Assembly: GCA_964057225.1 (NCBI GenBank)
Contig: OZ059896.1
Span: 17,783,501-17,847,500, forward strand
DNA length: 64,000 nucleotides
Source: Auanema rhodensis
Lineage: Eukaryota > Nematoda > Chromadorea > Rhabditida > Rhabditidae
Reading direction: 5' to 3'
The position numbers and the translations under genes are program-made. Under the pieces are notes generated by a model. That model made no database searches and was not told where the DNA came from. It worked only from the letters and a program-made list of their open reading frames with translations. Below, in pieces: positions 51,875 to 63,948 of this stretch; position 1 is the stretch's first letter; each line of letters opens with the position of its first letter.

Positions 51875-53562
51875 TTAACTGATGTTGCACTGAAAATGAA
51901 TATAGCAATAAGGTAAATGAATTTAAATACAGCACTAACCTTTCCTGTTTTCGGGGTAGTTTTTTCTACTCTTCTAGTTTGTGATCGATTTAAATCAAGT
52001 GGGAGAGTATCAGGTGGTCGAGCAGTAGTAACTACAGGTGTTGGTGGTTCAGGTGTAGTTGAAGTTTCTTCAGGACTAGACACATTACCATTGTATTGGG
52101 CATCTAACTGTTTAGCCAATTCATAACTGTAGTAAAAAAATATTGTTTTTAAATGAAAAGACAACTAACTCGGACATGCTGAGTGAACTATTGGTTGGAC
52201 GTTCTTCATTTTGATACTCTTTGAACTGACTATTAACATACCGTGTATCTCCTAGAAATCGTTGATAATATAATAATTGAAATGGCATTACCTTCAATGC
52301 TTTGCAAAACTTCCCAAATAGTATTAGGTTGATGTACAAATCCAATATCAGTACACAACACATGAACAAAATTCTAAACAATCATTTGAGAACATAAGCC
52401 ATTATGATACAAAATACTTCAATTTTTAACACTGTATGAAAGTGATTATTTCTAAAAAGAACCGCAATCTCTTTATCTGCCATTTTATTCACAAGGTCAA
52501 TTAAACCAGTATACGTCATCTGAATTATATGTATTTTGATATATTTCTGGAATTAAAAACCTGTGATTGAGTATCTTCAAGAAAGCAAGCTACACTTTGA
52601 TCTTCAAAAGCTAAAGCCGTAACCTGATTGTAGGTTTTGTTACCAATAAGCTCTTCTATGATAATAAAATTAAATTGTCAATATCAAAGTGTAAAACGAA
52701 CCATAACCAGAACCAGGCTCCACTACCCAGGTATGATACAAGCGAATACCAAGCAAATCAAAAAGAGAAATAGCAGGCGTGTATTCAAAACAAGTTACTC
52801 CCGAAAATCTTAAGTATAAAGATAAAATTTATATTAATATACGAAACAACATACTGAACATTGACTTCAAGTCCTTCATCTAATCTAGGAATAAGATCTA
52901 AAACGTCGTTCAAGATGGTTTCGTAGTTCGTCGGCTCATCCTGAAGAAACAGATCAATTTTTTGAGAAGCAAAAAATTTTTTCACATTTCCAACACTGTT
53001 TAGATTTGCTGACATTTCTAACACACATCCACCCACAAGATCTTTCAATTGTCTACATGATAGATGTTCACGTGTAGTTCCTGGAAACGTTTTCCCAGCA
53101 GGAAGTGTCAGTTTTCCTGAATATTAAAAAATTGTACAAAAATTGGTATAATGAGAACCTTTTAAAACCAAACAATTCGCAAGAGCGATAAGAGGGCAAG
53201 GCCCATTAGCACTTTGCATTACAATTCTTCTTTGATTGCCAAAGAATGCAATTGTTCTCATCTAAAAATATTTAGATTTTTTAGTTCATATTTATATTAC
53301 GAACCACGAAAAGATCAATCCTATTTTCCAAAGCCGCAGCTTCATCATTATTGTCGGAGTTTGATGCAACGTAGTTGGGTAATTCAGTTTGAACGGCATG
53401 TTCTGGCTGTTCCTGAACACGACACTCATTTTTTATACAATGCGAAAAAATTTAATATAATATAATTTTCTATTGTTGCTTCGTTTATAATTGAAGATTA
53501 CTCACATTCTCGTTTATTGTCATGGATTGAAGTTTTTCCTCCAAACTCTTATCATTTTCCAT
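51875..53562 (-). CDS. MINDY-1/2 (FAM63) K48-specific deubiquitinase with CaaX tail
   Basis: About ten exons, ATG at complement(53560..53562). The catalytic Cys (about residue 77) lies in NGPCPLIALANCL. The following DLIPRLDEGLEVNVQFSG, CFEYTPAISLFDLLGI and LYHTWVVEP blocks and the catalytic His block LFRNNHFHTV are MINDY-1/2 hallmarks. A MIU-like ubiquitin-binding helix (DYELAKQLDAQYN) follows, then a Pro/Thr-rich linker. Joining the last donor (AAAACAGGAAAG|GTTAG) to the next TTTTCAG acceptor adds a 15-nt exon (51875..51889) that encodes CNIS and a stop: a CaaX box, as expected from the prenylated tail of human MINDY1. The family trims long K48 ubiquitin chains. A TTTCAG acceptor precedes the ATG by 11 bases. 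It heads the minus-strand cluster. Confidence 0.92.
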
Positions 53563-54444
53563 TTTGAAATTTTCTGAAACTCACTCGAGGTAAAGTTAAA
53601 AATGAATTATCAGATTGAATATGCATTAATCAATGTTAAAGCATTTTTATAATAATAAAGACGATTTTTTATATCATGAACTATACCATTATGTTGCTAC
53701 ACGGCTAATATTTTGTCATTGGAGCAAGTTCTGGGCGCATGAGAACATCGCTTATGATGAGAAGCACTGTTATATAGCAAAAATTTAAGAAAATTGGCAA
53801 ATACCAAAGTCATACTGCAAGTTTTAAAATTTATTAAAATAGGCTTTGTTGGATTATTAAATTATTTGTGTACAGTGAAGAATTGAATATTGAAAAAATA
53901 TGAATCAAAATAAAGTGATAACTGTAATATGTAAATTAATGAAAAGTGTGGAAACAGCTGAATGTTGGGCAGGAAAAGGCTATATTTTAAGATATAAAGT
54001 ATGGTTGAAGCATCAGTTTGTATTCCAAGATAATTTTTAGCCACTTCCAAGAGCATCGAAGCGCATGAAATCGAACAAGTAACCTATTTCGTTTACAAAT
54101 AGTTTAATGATTAACTATCCTTATTTGAAAATATTTATAATTTTCAACGTAATAGGATGAACAAAATTAAAAACTATCATGTTCATTCTAAATCAAATAT
54201 CTTCCACCTTTTCTATAATGAGAAAAGTAAATTTCTATCACATCTAAGCAGATATCTTTTAAAGAAAAATTGTTTTTCTCACCCAGGGTACTGTAAGTCC
54301 AGGTAGGGAGAAAATACATTAGGAAATTCTGCTCTATGGCTATCATCTTTTGGCGGTAAATTTTTTTTTGAACTTTTCCGTTATAGTTCCAGAGAGCATA
54401 TTTTATGTTTCGAAATTTTAACACATTATAGCGGTTATTTCAGA
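53563..54444. other. Divergent intergenic region between MINDY and RIF1
   Basis: About 880 bases. I looked here for N-terminal HEAT-repeat exons of RIF1 and saw none. It likely holds both promoters. Confidence 0.5.
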
Positions 54445-57400
54445 ATGATATTAACAGAGGTGTCCAACACGAATACAAATTTAATGGAAAGCCAGGAAAA
54501 TAAAATACCAGTAGATAACGAAGTAGCTCTTGACGAGAAAACTCTTTCGTCATGTGATGTGAGTATTTTTTTTACCTAATTATCGTCTCAATTCCTTATC
54601 TTGTTCAGGTTTCTTGTATTCACGATTATTCAAAACTTGTTGTAAAATCGCTAGATCAGTTTTCATATAATACTTTAGAAGATTCAATTAGCCAAGGTAA
54701 TTTAATGGTATTTGTATAAAAACGAGTAGTTTATTTGTAGAGAACACTTGTCTTGATGTCTTTGGAAAATTAGGACCCATTTTGTCAAAATTTGTAAATG
54801 TTTTTAGTCGAGCTGTTAGTCTTGCGCTTAGTATGGAAAAAGGGGTTAAGCTAGAATTGTCTGTACTTTAGCCTAATCGAAATTTCTTAAGATATCTCGT
54901 GGTGAAATCACTCTTATAGATAGTTTAGCTTATGGTAAAGAAGAGGCAGCAGCGTTTGAAACTATTTTAAAAGGTCTTCTTCAAGTATTTTTAAAAGTTC
55001 AAAAAGGTTTTATGGTATGTAATGGACAGTTTTTAATTGGTGACCTCGTTATTTAGATATCTGAATTAATGAAGCAATTTGCACCTTTATTAGCCGATTT
55101 AATAACTATTATAGGTAAAAACAATAAAATCTTTAAAGGTTTAACCAATCTAACAGTCGACAGTGTATCAAAAGTTAGATAATTTTTTTTGCCATACGTT
55201 TTCTCTTTTTTCTCAGATTTTGCATAAGTTTCAACACGGTTCATCTGGGCCTTACGATAGCACGTTTTTTTCATTTGTTGATAATTTTTTTGCCACATGT
55301 TTCCTTCATAATCACGCTGGATTGAGAAACTCTGCTATTTCTGCATGGAAACATACTTTTGATCATTCGAGGGATTTGAAATATACAGATGTCTTCAAGT
55401 AGACAGTTAAATTTAAATTTATTCGGACAAATATAATTTCAGAAAAGCTCTCTTGAAGATTGGTAAGCGCTACGCCTTATATATGCCTGACAATTTGAAT
55501 TGTAATGATAATGATGATGAGGTTTTTTTTGAAGTAATAATGAAATAGTTCCCACCTTTAGGATTTACCTTTATCTACATTTCTTAAAAAACCAACTACT
55601 ACTCCGAAAAGGTTAATTGTTGTGTTAAGATGTGGTTTTCTATATATACATTATAGAGTCTTCTCGATCATTGATGAAGATTCTACTGATTATATACCTA
55701 TAACTACTAGTGCTAACAAGAAAATCAAGCTAACGGATCATCAGAAAGAAATGTTCACAGCAACGAAGTTTGTTTAACTTTAAAGTATAATTAAGATACA
55801 TTGATATAGGGATAAACTTCCTTTTTATGATGAAGATAGCATGCAATCTGCGATGACCTCTCGTTTAAAAAGTTTACCATCTAACTTTGATGTTGACAAT
55901 TCCAGGTAACATAATTTGAGCTTACAATATCTAATTGAGTTTCTCAGAACTGGACTTTCAAATACAGCTTTGTCAAATCTAGAAAAAGTTTCATTAAAGA
56001 AAGAACACTCTGATAATGATAAAAATGAGGAACCTAGATTCAGGAGAACCGCTATTCGTCTTAATTTTGATGTTTGTTATGGTAATACCTCATTTTCATT
56101 TTTTTTTCTTAAGGAGCTAGTTACGAACACTGAAGGATCTAGTTCAACGGAATCAGATAATGTGAAGGTAACTTTTCGACATTTCCCAGATTAAAGGCTT
56201 ACAAATTGCAGAGTGACGAGTCAGCGGATGAAACTAAAGAATCTACCTCTCGAAGAACTCGGGCAAAAGTATTATATTTTTACTTTTTCTCTAAACTTTG
56301 TTATTTAACAGTCAACTCCATCAAGATATACCGCTGTTTCTAGAAAAAGAGCTATATCTGAAACTACAAAAAAAGAAGAGCAGTAAGAATTTAGCTAGTA
56401 ACAATAGCTAGTTTTTAATCATCTTACTTCAGATCTTCAACTGTTTCTAATATAGGTACCCCAAAGCGAAGAGGTCGCCCAGCAAAAAGTTCTAAAGGTA
56501 TTATTATTGTATGTTTTTATGATATATAGTTTTTTACAGCAAAACGAATTGATATTGATAGTGTGAAAGCAGCAGAAAGGGGAGCTGTTAATAAACAACA
56601 AACAATGGAATTAAAAGAAGATACGGATGGTAGTGGAAGTGTTTCTTCGGTAACCGGAAGTAGTGAGAGCTTATCGTCTCAGTCGGATCCTACGGAGAAA
56701 ATAGAGTCTATTGAAGCACCTGAAATTGATAAAGGAACTGATTCTATTAGAATATGTGAAGATTCGAATTCAACCCCCGAGAAAAGTTATCCTATGTTAG
56801 TCTTTCAATAAGTTTCTCCTTATATATAACTTTAATTAAGTGATAAAATTTCGACTCCATCAACAATACGAGTCATTGAAGCTCACACACCAGGCATCTT
56901 GAAGAAAATTAATAGTCCTTCTACTTCTGAACGCAAGGTTATTCATTGTTAGTATACCCATATTATGCAGTACTAATTTTCAGCGACTTCGCGTTCATTT
57001 TCATGATATTAGTGCTTTGAATAGTGACGATAATTCTAATATGAATCTTGATGAACAGGGTAATAACGAACAATTAAGTAATGTAAGTTTCTTGTTAATA
57101 TCCCATCTTGTATTTTCAATATTCCTGATTGTTATTTTAGGACAATTTTATGGAATTTAGTAGTGGTAACGTAGACTCGAATTCGCAATCCGATGGACCT
57201 ATATTCCCTGATTTGAAAGATTCAAAAGACCCTGTTGCTAAACTTATTTCGAAACTTGTTCCCGTTGCTAATGGGTGGCTTTCTTTTTTTGAATTTCATA
57301 ATGGTTATATTTAGTGGTACTTTCCTCAAACGAGCGTTAAAAATCGAACGAATTCAAACAATTGGTGATCTTGCCAGTTTACCAAAGAAAAAGGTAATGT

Positions 57401-58070
57401 TTTTTTTTATAATTGACTAAAATTTCTTAATTTTAGATATCTTCTTTGCCTATCCGCATTCCTCGTGTTCAATCAGTAATCTCTGTTCTCCAAGCTTACA
57501 CAGCTGACTCTAAAGTATGAGTTTTTTCTTTATGTTGTATTACCCTAACTTCAGGTCGAGTTTATTCAAAGTAATGAATTGGATGAATTGCCTTTAAAAG
57601 AAGCTCCAAAACTTGATATGAAGTGCTCAGAATCTCCGGAAAAATTGACACAGCTCAAAATAGTACAAGAAAGTTCTAAAGATGATACTATATCGGATAA
57701 TATCTCGACTGTTTTAAATGATGCGAAAGGTAACATGAAGAAATATGCAATTTCGTAATTTTTTATAGCTTTAACCGAGCACGATACGGTAGAATCGCCC
57801 TGTTTTAGTGGATCTCTATCCTACCATAAAAAATTAATGAAGGGTATTACAAAGTGTGAATATTGTTAATTTATAGTGCTTTATAGCTTTTAATGATCTG
57901 AGTAGCATAATAAGCTCCGATACTGTTGATAATTTAGCTCCGGATGAGGCTAGAGAGGTGATCTGAATTCTTAGTATTTTATACACTGTGTTCTTTAGGC
58001 ATTTAACATGACGAACACTATGATGCAGGTAGTGTGCAATCTCCAAAAAGATCTGTTGTTGAAGTTGTAA
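54445..58070 (+). CDS. rif-1: Compact RIF1 homologue
   Basis: About 25 exons give roughly 856 residues. Residues about 100-270 carry the end of the HEAT array, with the conserved block AGLRNSAISAWKHTF and ALLKIGKRYALYMP. A disordered acidic region follows, with an AT-hook-like GTPKRRGRPAKSS. The PP1-docking pair is clear: a SILK-type GILK near residue 582 and an RVxF-type RVHF near 599. Near residue 680 comes the C-terminal RIF1 block FLKRALKIERIQTIGDLASL then ISSLPIRIPRVQSVI. RIF1 recruits protein phosphatase 1 to restrain replication origins. The protein is much shorter than yeast (1916) or human (2472) RIF1 because most of the N-terminal HEAT array is missing. The ATG lies one base after TTTCAG, so an upstream exon is not excluded. 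One donor (GTGGCT) is weak. Confidence 0.82.
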
Positions 58071-59044
58071 CATAATAATAATAATCTACGTCAGACGTTG
58101 CTAACTAACACAAATCTCAATATTCCATCCGTGATAAGTTTTTATCTCGAATATACTTACTTTTAAAATGATGTGTATAGCTTTCAATGAACATTTAAAT
58201 ATTCCAACGTTTATTTTATTTTTTATTTTTCGTCAAGTATATATATATATATATATATTACATGTTGATATAGTATATATAGGTTTAATATAAAAATCTG
58301 AATTAGATGAAATAGAGGAGAGAAATTTGCTATCAAAAGTATTTGATTTATAAGTTTAGTAGCGGTTTGGATAAATTCGTTATTTATATCTCAATTAACA
58401 CAGACATGGGAATATGAATTTGATGGTCATTGATCACCGAAATAAAATACTAAATTTTACTAACCCGTGTAAATTTCATTAAAATATTTTTTTTTCTTAT
58501 TAATAGATAAAATAATGCGTATCTTTCGTAGACTGTATCTCAACACATTTAAATATAGCATTGTATTTTAATTTAATTATAAAAGCTAAACTTAAGAAAA
58601 ATATTTAAATATAAATCCACAGCGACGGTGCAGAGATCGCAGTCTTCACTCTTTAGTTGATTTGCCATGAATATGAACTTAATTTTTTGCTATAATAATT
58701 AAAAGGGTAATTGAAGATTTAATGTTTTTTCTTCATCACCATAATTTTAAAAATATTTTTTGTTAATTTTTGATACATATAAAATTGCACATATTAGTTA
58801 TTATAACATGTTATAGACTTAAGTTATTTTTATTTTTATAAATGGTCTCGGCGCGCATTGATCGATCTTTCGCCGGACCAGCTTTTTATCGTTCACCGTT
58901 TCGGAAGCACAGTTCAACTTTATAAAATGCATTACTATTTGAATTATTATTATGTGTATTTTCGTCATTATGAAGCCACATTACTCATACAATTTTCCAC
59001 GTATAAGTTAAATTGATCAAAATGCTCATTCCAAACTTTTAGAC
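58071..59044. other. Intergenic region upstream of the Ac45/VHA-19 gene
   Basis: About 970 bases, mostly AT-rich with an (AT)n run at 58236-58258. A more GC-rich patch at 58845-58925 (GGTCTCGGCGCGCATTGATC and following) stands out and is a candidate promoter of the next gene. Confidence 0.5.
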
Positions 59045-61029
59045 ATGAGGGTATTTCACTCCTTATTGTTGGTCTGCTCGACAGCCTTCGCATATGATGC
59101 TGTTTTCTTCTCAAACGACCAAAAAATAAGGTAAATAGTCTTTTCATTAACATTTTTATTATTTTAATTCAGCAAGGAATATCCATCAGTAGATAATTTG
59201 CTATCAACTGCTTCTAAAGATGCTCCAGTAGTTTTCATCACCAATCCTGACTTCACCTTGGGTTAGAATAATTCATATACTATTATATCATTTATAAAAT
59301 TGTTCAGGACAATTTTCTAAGCAATCTTCTGCTTATTCTGCTCAAAAGTCTCAGAGTGGATTAGTTAATATTATTAAATCTTCCAAACATAGCGCCGCAA
59401 GATACATTGAGAAACCAGTTGATGTAATGTTTATTGAATTATTTAAGTAGTCAATTTGATTTCATATAGGTTCCTGAAGCTGTAGTTATTTCATCGGCAT
59501 CTGAATACAAGCCAGACAGCAGTGTTTACGTTATCTCAGGTGAAGAATGGACCACTATGGAGACTGCTGCTGTTGAGGTTTTTTTTTGTTGTTATTTGCC
59601 CTGATTTACTTTCATTGTTTAAAGCTATACTCCAAGTTCGCTCCAAAGGCTACTTTTGTTATCACATCTTCTGAAGCTGTCTCATCCGAGAAGGTTCGCG
59701 GAAAAATTGATCTTTTATCTCTAGTTTCTGTGTTTTAGACTCGCGTCAAGCGTGTTTCCACCGATGAATTCCCGAATGATGATGCACCGGTATTTCGAAT
59801 TTTCATAATGTTTGCATATGACCTTTTAGACTGGAAATGGAAAAGTTTTCGATATGCCCATGAATATTCCTCCATACGGCCGCGATGAATCTGTTCAGCC
59901 ATTATCAAAGTATTTTAATTAATTATATTGTTCTTGCAACATTGCTATCTTAGGGACCTGGGTAACTGCCTGCTCTATCTTGAAGGAGTGAATGTTGTTG
60001 TTCAATCTAAAACCAGCAACGGAAAGGGAAATTCTTTTATTAACATCCCAGTTCGCGCTAACGACTCTCAATGGTATTTAACTTTTTCTGTCATAATTCC
60101 TACATTTATTTAAGGATGTACGATGATGGAGATGTTTCCTGCACTAACGGCACTGTTGGAAATTATGTGTAAGATTTATAGTGTTTTTCTTATATCTTTA
60201 GTTTTCCAGCTTCCATGTCAAGATCAAGACTAAGACCTCTATTACCGGAAAGAACTTCCAGCAAGAGTCTGCTTCCATCGATGCTGGTACAGTTATCGGA
60301 TTCACGTAATTTTTTAATTTTGGGAATTCGTCTAATCTCTAATAAATTATAGCTTGAAAATTGTTGGAGATGCTGCTGGATATTGGCGTCTGAAGGAAAT
60401 TGTTGCTGATGGTTTTACTGTTAAAGGAAGCTCTTTCAACGTAAGCTTCATGTATTGTAATCTTAATATCAAACAAATGTTTTAGTCAGCCAAGATTATC
60501 GATGGATCCAACTCAAGTGGTGTTAACAACATGGGAGTCAACAGTATTCAATACTGGGCTTACGGATGTGGAGATTCCCAGGTTTGCTTATTTTTATTTT
60601 TTTTACAAAATGTATTCTCTTCAGGCCGCTTTTTTCAAAACTGACAACGACAAAGTCTTCGTTGGAATTTCTCTGTTCAATACTGAAGTACAATCAAATA
60701 TATTTATATTTTCAAGAAATTAATTTTGTAGATTCAACCATTCGGTGTCTACAGACCAAAAGGAATAGGCTTCGATGGCAAGCCATCCCTTATCTTTTTC
60801 ACACGTAATGTCGATGACTGTACCGGAACATTCTCCACCGGATCATGGATGGGTAACTCAACTGTTTAATACATCAAAATTGTTCAAATTAATACTTACA
60901 GGTATCATCAGTATACTCGTCTTGTTGACCGGATTCATCTTCGGATACCTCATGCTTAACAGTGTTGAAACCATGGACCGATTTGACGATCCAAAACAAA
61001 AGCAGATCATCATCAACGTCAGAGAGTAA
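59045..61029 (+). CDS. vha-19: V-ATPase accessory subunit Ac45 (ATP6AP1/VHA-19)
   Basis: About 14 exons give roughly 454 residues, as in human Ac45 (about 463-470). A signal peptide (MRVFHSLLLVCSTAFA) is followed by the luminal pro-domain. A furin-type site RVKR lies near residues 158-161. The luminal core has NGTVGNY and SNSSGV glycosylation-type sites and cysteines (YGCGDSQ). Near the C-terminus a single transmembrane helix (IISILVLLTGFIFGYLML) leads into the diagnostic cytosolic tail SVETMDRFDDPK, which matches Ac45. The subunit sits in the Vo sector and helps assemble and target the proton pump. The ATG follows a TTTTAG acceptor by two bases. Confidence 0.93.
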
Positions 61030-61858
61030 TAGAATTTCTTATAAGTTCTATTTGATTGAAGTGAACTTACGATTTGTAAGAGCGACTTTTATTTTTGAAA
61101 TTAGTACTAAATTATAACAGACGTTTCCATAACGCTTAGATTGTGAATCTTTTTTCTGTAATTGTTTCGTAAATTGTTCATCATCTGAACAATTGTGTAT
61201 AGTATGTCTTGTGTACTTTTTCATATAATTATAGATATGTAGTGTTTTATATATTATAGTTAATATAGCCATTCCATTTACATATTCGCACACGGTGATT
61301 TTACATTGTTAGGTTGCACACTCCATCCTCCCACCGCCACCACCCCTTTAGGGTCTTGATGTCGTCTTAGTTTACGATGTTTTGCCAACGACCCTCCTTC
61401 ACTCCAGGCATCCATATATACACCCTGTCTTTGCACATTTGAAGTTAGTAATCTATTAAAGATTACAAATAATACATTCCTGTGTGAGGCGGATATATGA
61501 AAGTAAATAAAGTTTTATGATACAACTTTTCTGTATGAATATATATTAATATAGTTTTTAGGTTCAATACTATAGGCGGGTAGGGGATTTGAGGAACGAC
61601 ACGTTGGGAGAGGATTATTAGATCACCCAGATTATTTGCCTCTTACAATAACGATAAATTAATTTGTACTTGCAAATCGTGTTAATTACATATATCCCAA
61701 AAAATTGGTGTATATATAGCTCCTGGTAGCTGATCACAATACCATTCTTCGTAAGTTTTATCTTCTATTGAAAAATAGATTTTTCATTGTTCATGTTTTA
61801 TCATTTCATTAAATAAATTATATATTAGTGTTCGAAATAAAATATTATTTAGAACATT
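61030..61858. other. Intergenic region
   Basis: About 830 bases between the Ac45 gene and paralogue B. A C-rich patch lies at 61321-61350. The last 150 bases hold the candidate promoter and 5' UTR intron of paralogue B. Confidence 0.55.
61711..61852 (+). promoter_or_regulatory. Candidate TATA element and 5' UTR intron of paralogue B
   Basis: TATATATAGC at 61711 would set initiation near 61742. A clear donor (TTC|GTAAGTTTT at 61751) and an acceptor ending at 61852 (ATTTAG) would remove a 102-base 5' UTR intron, leaving ATG seven bases downstream. Inferred from signals and spacing. Confidence 0.5.
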
Positions 61859-62803
61859 ATGTTTGTCTGGGTTATATTTGTCTTGGCTCTCTCAACTGGT
61901 GCTCATGCCCAAAACTGCAAAGCTGACTTTGCTGAAAAGCTTGTTAAGTTAGGATCAACATTTTTGGATGTCAAAGAAATTACAAAGGTATTTCTGAATC
62001 TATTTCATTGAACATACTTATTTTTCTTTTCCAATTAAGGCTTTAACTTGCATTGAGGGAGAGTTCTATGATGAAAAGTCAATGGAAGAAATTAGCAAAA
62101 GTATGAGAAAACTAAAAACGAAAAAAGATTCTTTGTGAACATTTTTAGAAGGAGTTGGCTGTGTGATGGGATGTCTTAACAGTCCATTCAAAGGTATTAC
62201 TGCTTTATCCATCAAAGGAAATGGTATGTTATATGATTAATAGATGAAAATATATGAAATAATGCTGTTTCAGTTGATAAATGCCTTAAGCCTACTCCAT
62301 CCAAGGATACATTAGGATTGGTTGAGAAAATGATGCCACCTATTCTTAAAAATATTAAAAAAATTTCAGATGAGGTATATAACATGATATATGAAATAAA
62401 AAGACAAAAAATATATAGTTAACATAATTAATTGATATTTTTATAGTTATTCGCAACTATCAAAAAGCCTAAGAGCAATGGAAAGCCTAAAGATTTCTGT
62501 CTTCAAAAGGGATATTGTTTCCTTAAGGCTGCTATTACCAAGAACTTCATCGATAACACATGTAAAAAAGTTGTAAAGGTAATATTTATTCAAATATTTC
62601 AATTATTTAAGTAAAATTTATTTCATGACAAATACATAAAAGAGAATTTGACACAATGAGAGAAACAGGCACTTTATACAAACTATATTATATCGTTTTG
62701 TTTTCAGAATAAGATGAATCAAGCTGAGCTTAATTGTGTGGTACAGGATGCTAAGAAGCTTGTTGATATTAATCAATATTCTTGCTCTAAGCTGAAACTT
62801 TAA
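61859..62803 (+). CDS. Secreted ten-cysteine nematode protein (paralogue B)
   Basis: Six exons: 61859..61987, 62040..62100, 62149..62223, 62274..62374, 62447..62578, 62708..62803, giving 197 residues. The signal peptide is MFVWVIFVLALSTGAHAQ. The mature protein is Lys-rich with ten cysteines and no transmembrane segment. It shares exon number, phases and two exact exon lengths (61 and 132 nt) with the gene at 9240..10238, plus aligned blocks around ALTC, CLQKGYCFLKA, FIDNTCKKVV and DINQYSC. No catalytic motif is visible. Likely a small secreted or haemolymph-type protein of a nematode family; the function is unknown. The A and B copies have diverged far at sequence level. Confidence 0.87.
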
Positions 62804-62935
62804 AAAGTGGAAAACAAAAATTTGAACATTACGAGAAAATGTAACGAAAAAAATTTTTTTTTCTCTTCTCAATAACTTTTGTTTCCTCTTTCTATTGTTA
62901 AAATAAATATTTAACAATCTATTGTTTCTATATAT

Positions 62936-62937
<2 letters not shown>

Positions 62938-62999
<62 letters not shown>
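62938..62999. repeat. (AT)n microsatellite
   Basis: About 62 bases of alternating T and A between the convergent genes of paralogue B and the transporter. Confidence 0.95.
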
Positions 63000-63002
<3 letters not shown>

Positions 63003-63032
63003 TAAATATATATATATATTATTTATCATAAA

Positions 63033-63948
63033 TCAGTTCGAAATTATATTTTGTATATTAACTTGTAAACCAATTACTGAAAATGATAGTCCCAATGCTA
63101 CGAAGAACAAATTAATTACTATTGTTTGAATGGTCAAAAATTTGTTTTTTTGTTCTAATACTGATGACAAAAAGGTATTTAGATAAATGATGGGTGGAAA
63201 TACTAAAGCCAAAAACATTCCTGAAAATATAAAATAAAGTTTCTATACATCTACTTCGAATAGCTTACCTGCGGATACGCCCACCAATGGTATCATTTCT
63301 TCCAAGTTCGGCAATAAAAACGCAGTTCCCACTGAAATTTCAAAACGATAATTTTATGTGTCGGCTGCTCTTTCTTTTGAGTATTGAATTTAACACAAAA
63401 TCTTTAAATTTCTATTAAATTAGTTATATTACCTGCAATGAAAAGCAGCAAAGAACGGAAAGCTAATTCAACTACGGTTTGAACCCAGTTCGGCTTGTGT
63501 TCAAGTTTACGCTTCAGCCACGGTAGGATAGCATCAATGACAGGGTATAACTGCATAAGAAATCCAGTGAAAATGACCAAAATCAAAAGAATTTTGACAG
63601 CCATGTTTAAACTGAAAAGGTCAACATGATTTTTAGTATGAATTAGAAGAAATAATTTGAATAATTAAACATATGCGCGTATACATATCTATATTTATAT
63701 AATATACGTAGTTCAAAGCATATAAATATGCTTATTATAATATATCTAACTGGATATATCCATATTTAATAGCAATATCATTGAATATTATTATATAATA
63801 ACGATTACCATAGGAGTGATTATAAATTGAAAAGAAAACAATAATTTACATACTTTGTATCCGGAAGATTAAGAGTGATAGTGCCCTTAGTTTCAGCTCC
63901 AAATGCAATATAACCAAAGAATCCACTTGAAGCATAGATTATAGTCAC
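63033..63948 (-). CDS. Amino-acid transporter (AAAP/SLC36-like), C-terminal part
   Basis: Four exons are visible, reading 63948 down to the TGA at complement(63033..63035); the N-terminal part lies beyond the window. Segments in order: VTIIYASSGFFGYIAFG, a linker ending LNLPDTN, then MAVKILLILVIFTGFLMQLY, VELAFRSLLLFIA, VGTAFLLPNLEEMIPLVG and two last helices (MFLALVFPPIIYLN; VINLFFVALGLSFSVIG). The order GYxxFG, then a helix with LQYP-like LMQLYPV, then PxxxxxxxxVG is that of the auxin/amino-acid permease family, closest in type to SLC36 proton-coupled transporters. Substrate and branch cannot be told. Boundaries at the window edge are partial. Confidence 0.8.

Noticed and set aside
54188-54424. 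Minus-strand 78-codon frame upstream of RIF1
   Set aside because: No motif, no splice context; probably chance in AT-rich DNA.
62618-62938. 106-codon minus-strand frame over paralogue B
   Set aside because: Antisense to a well-supported exon and composed of Ile/Lys/Leu-rich random sequence.
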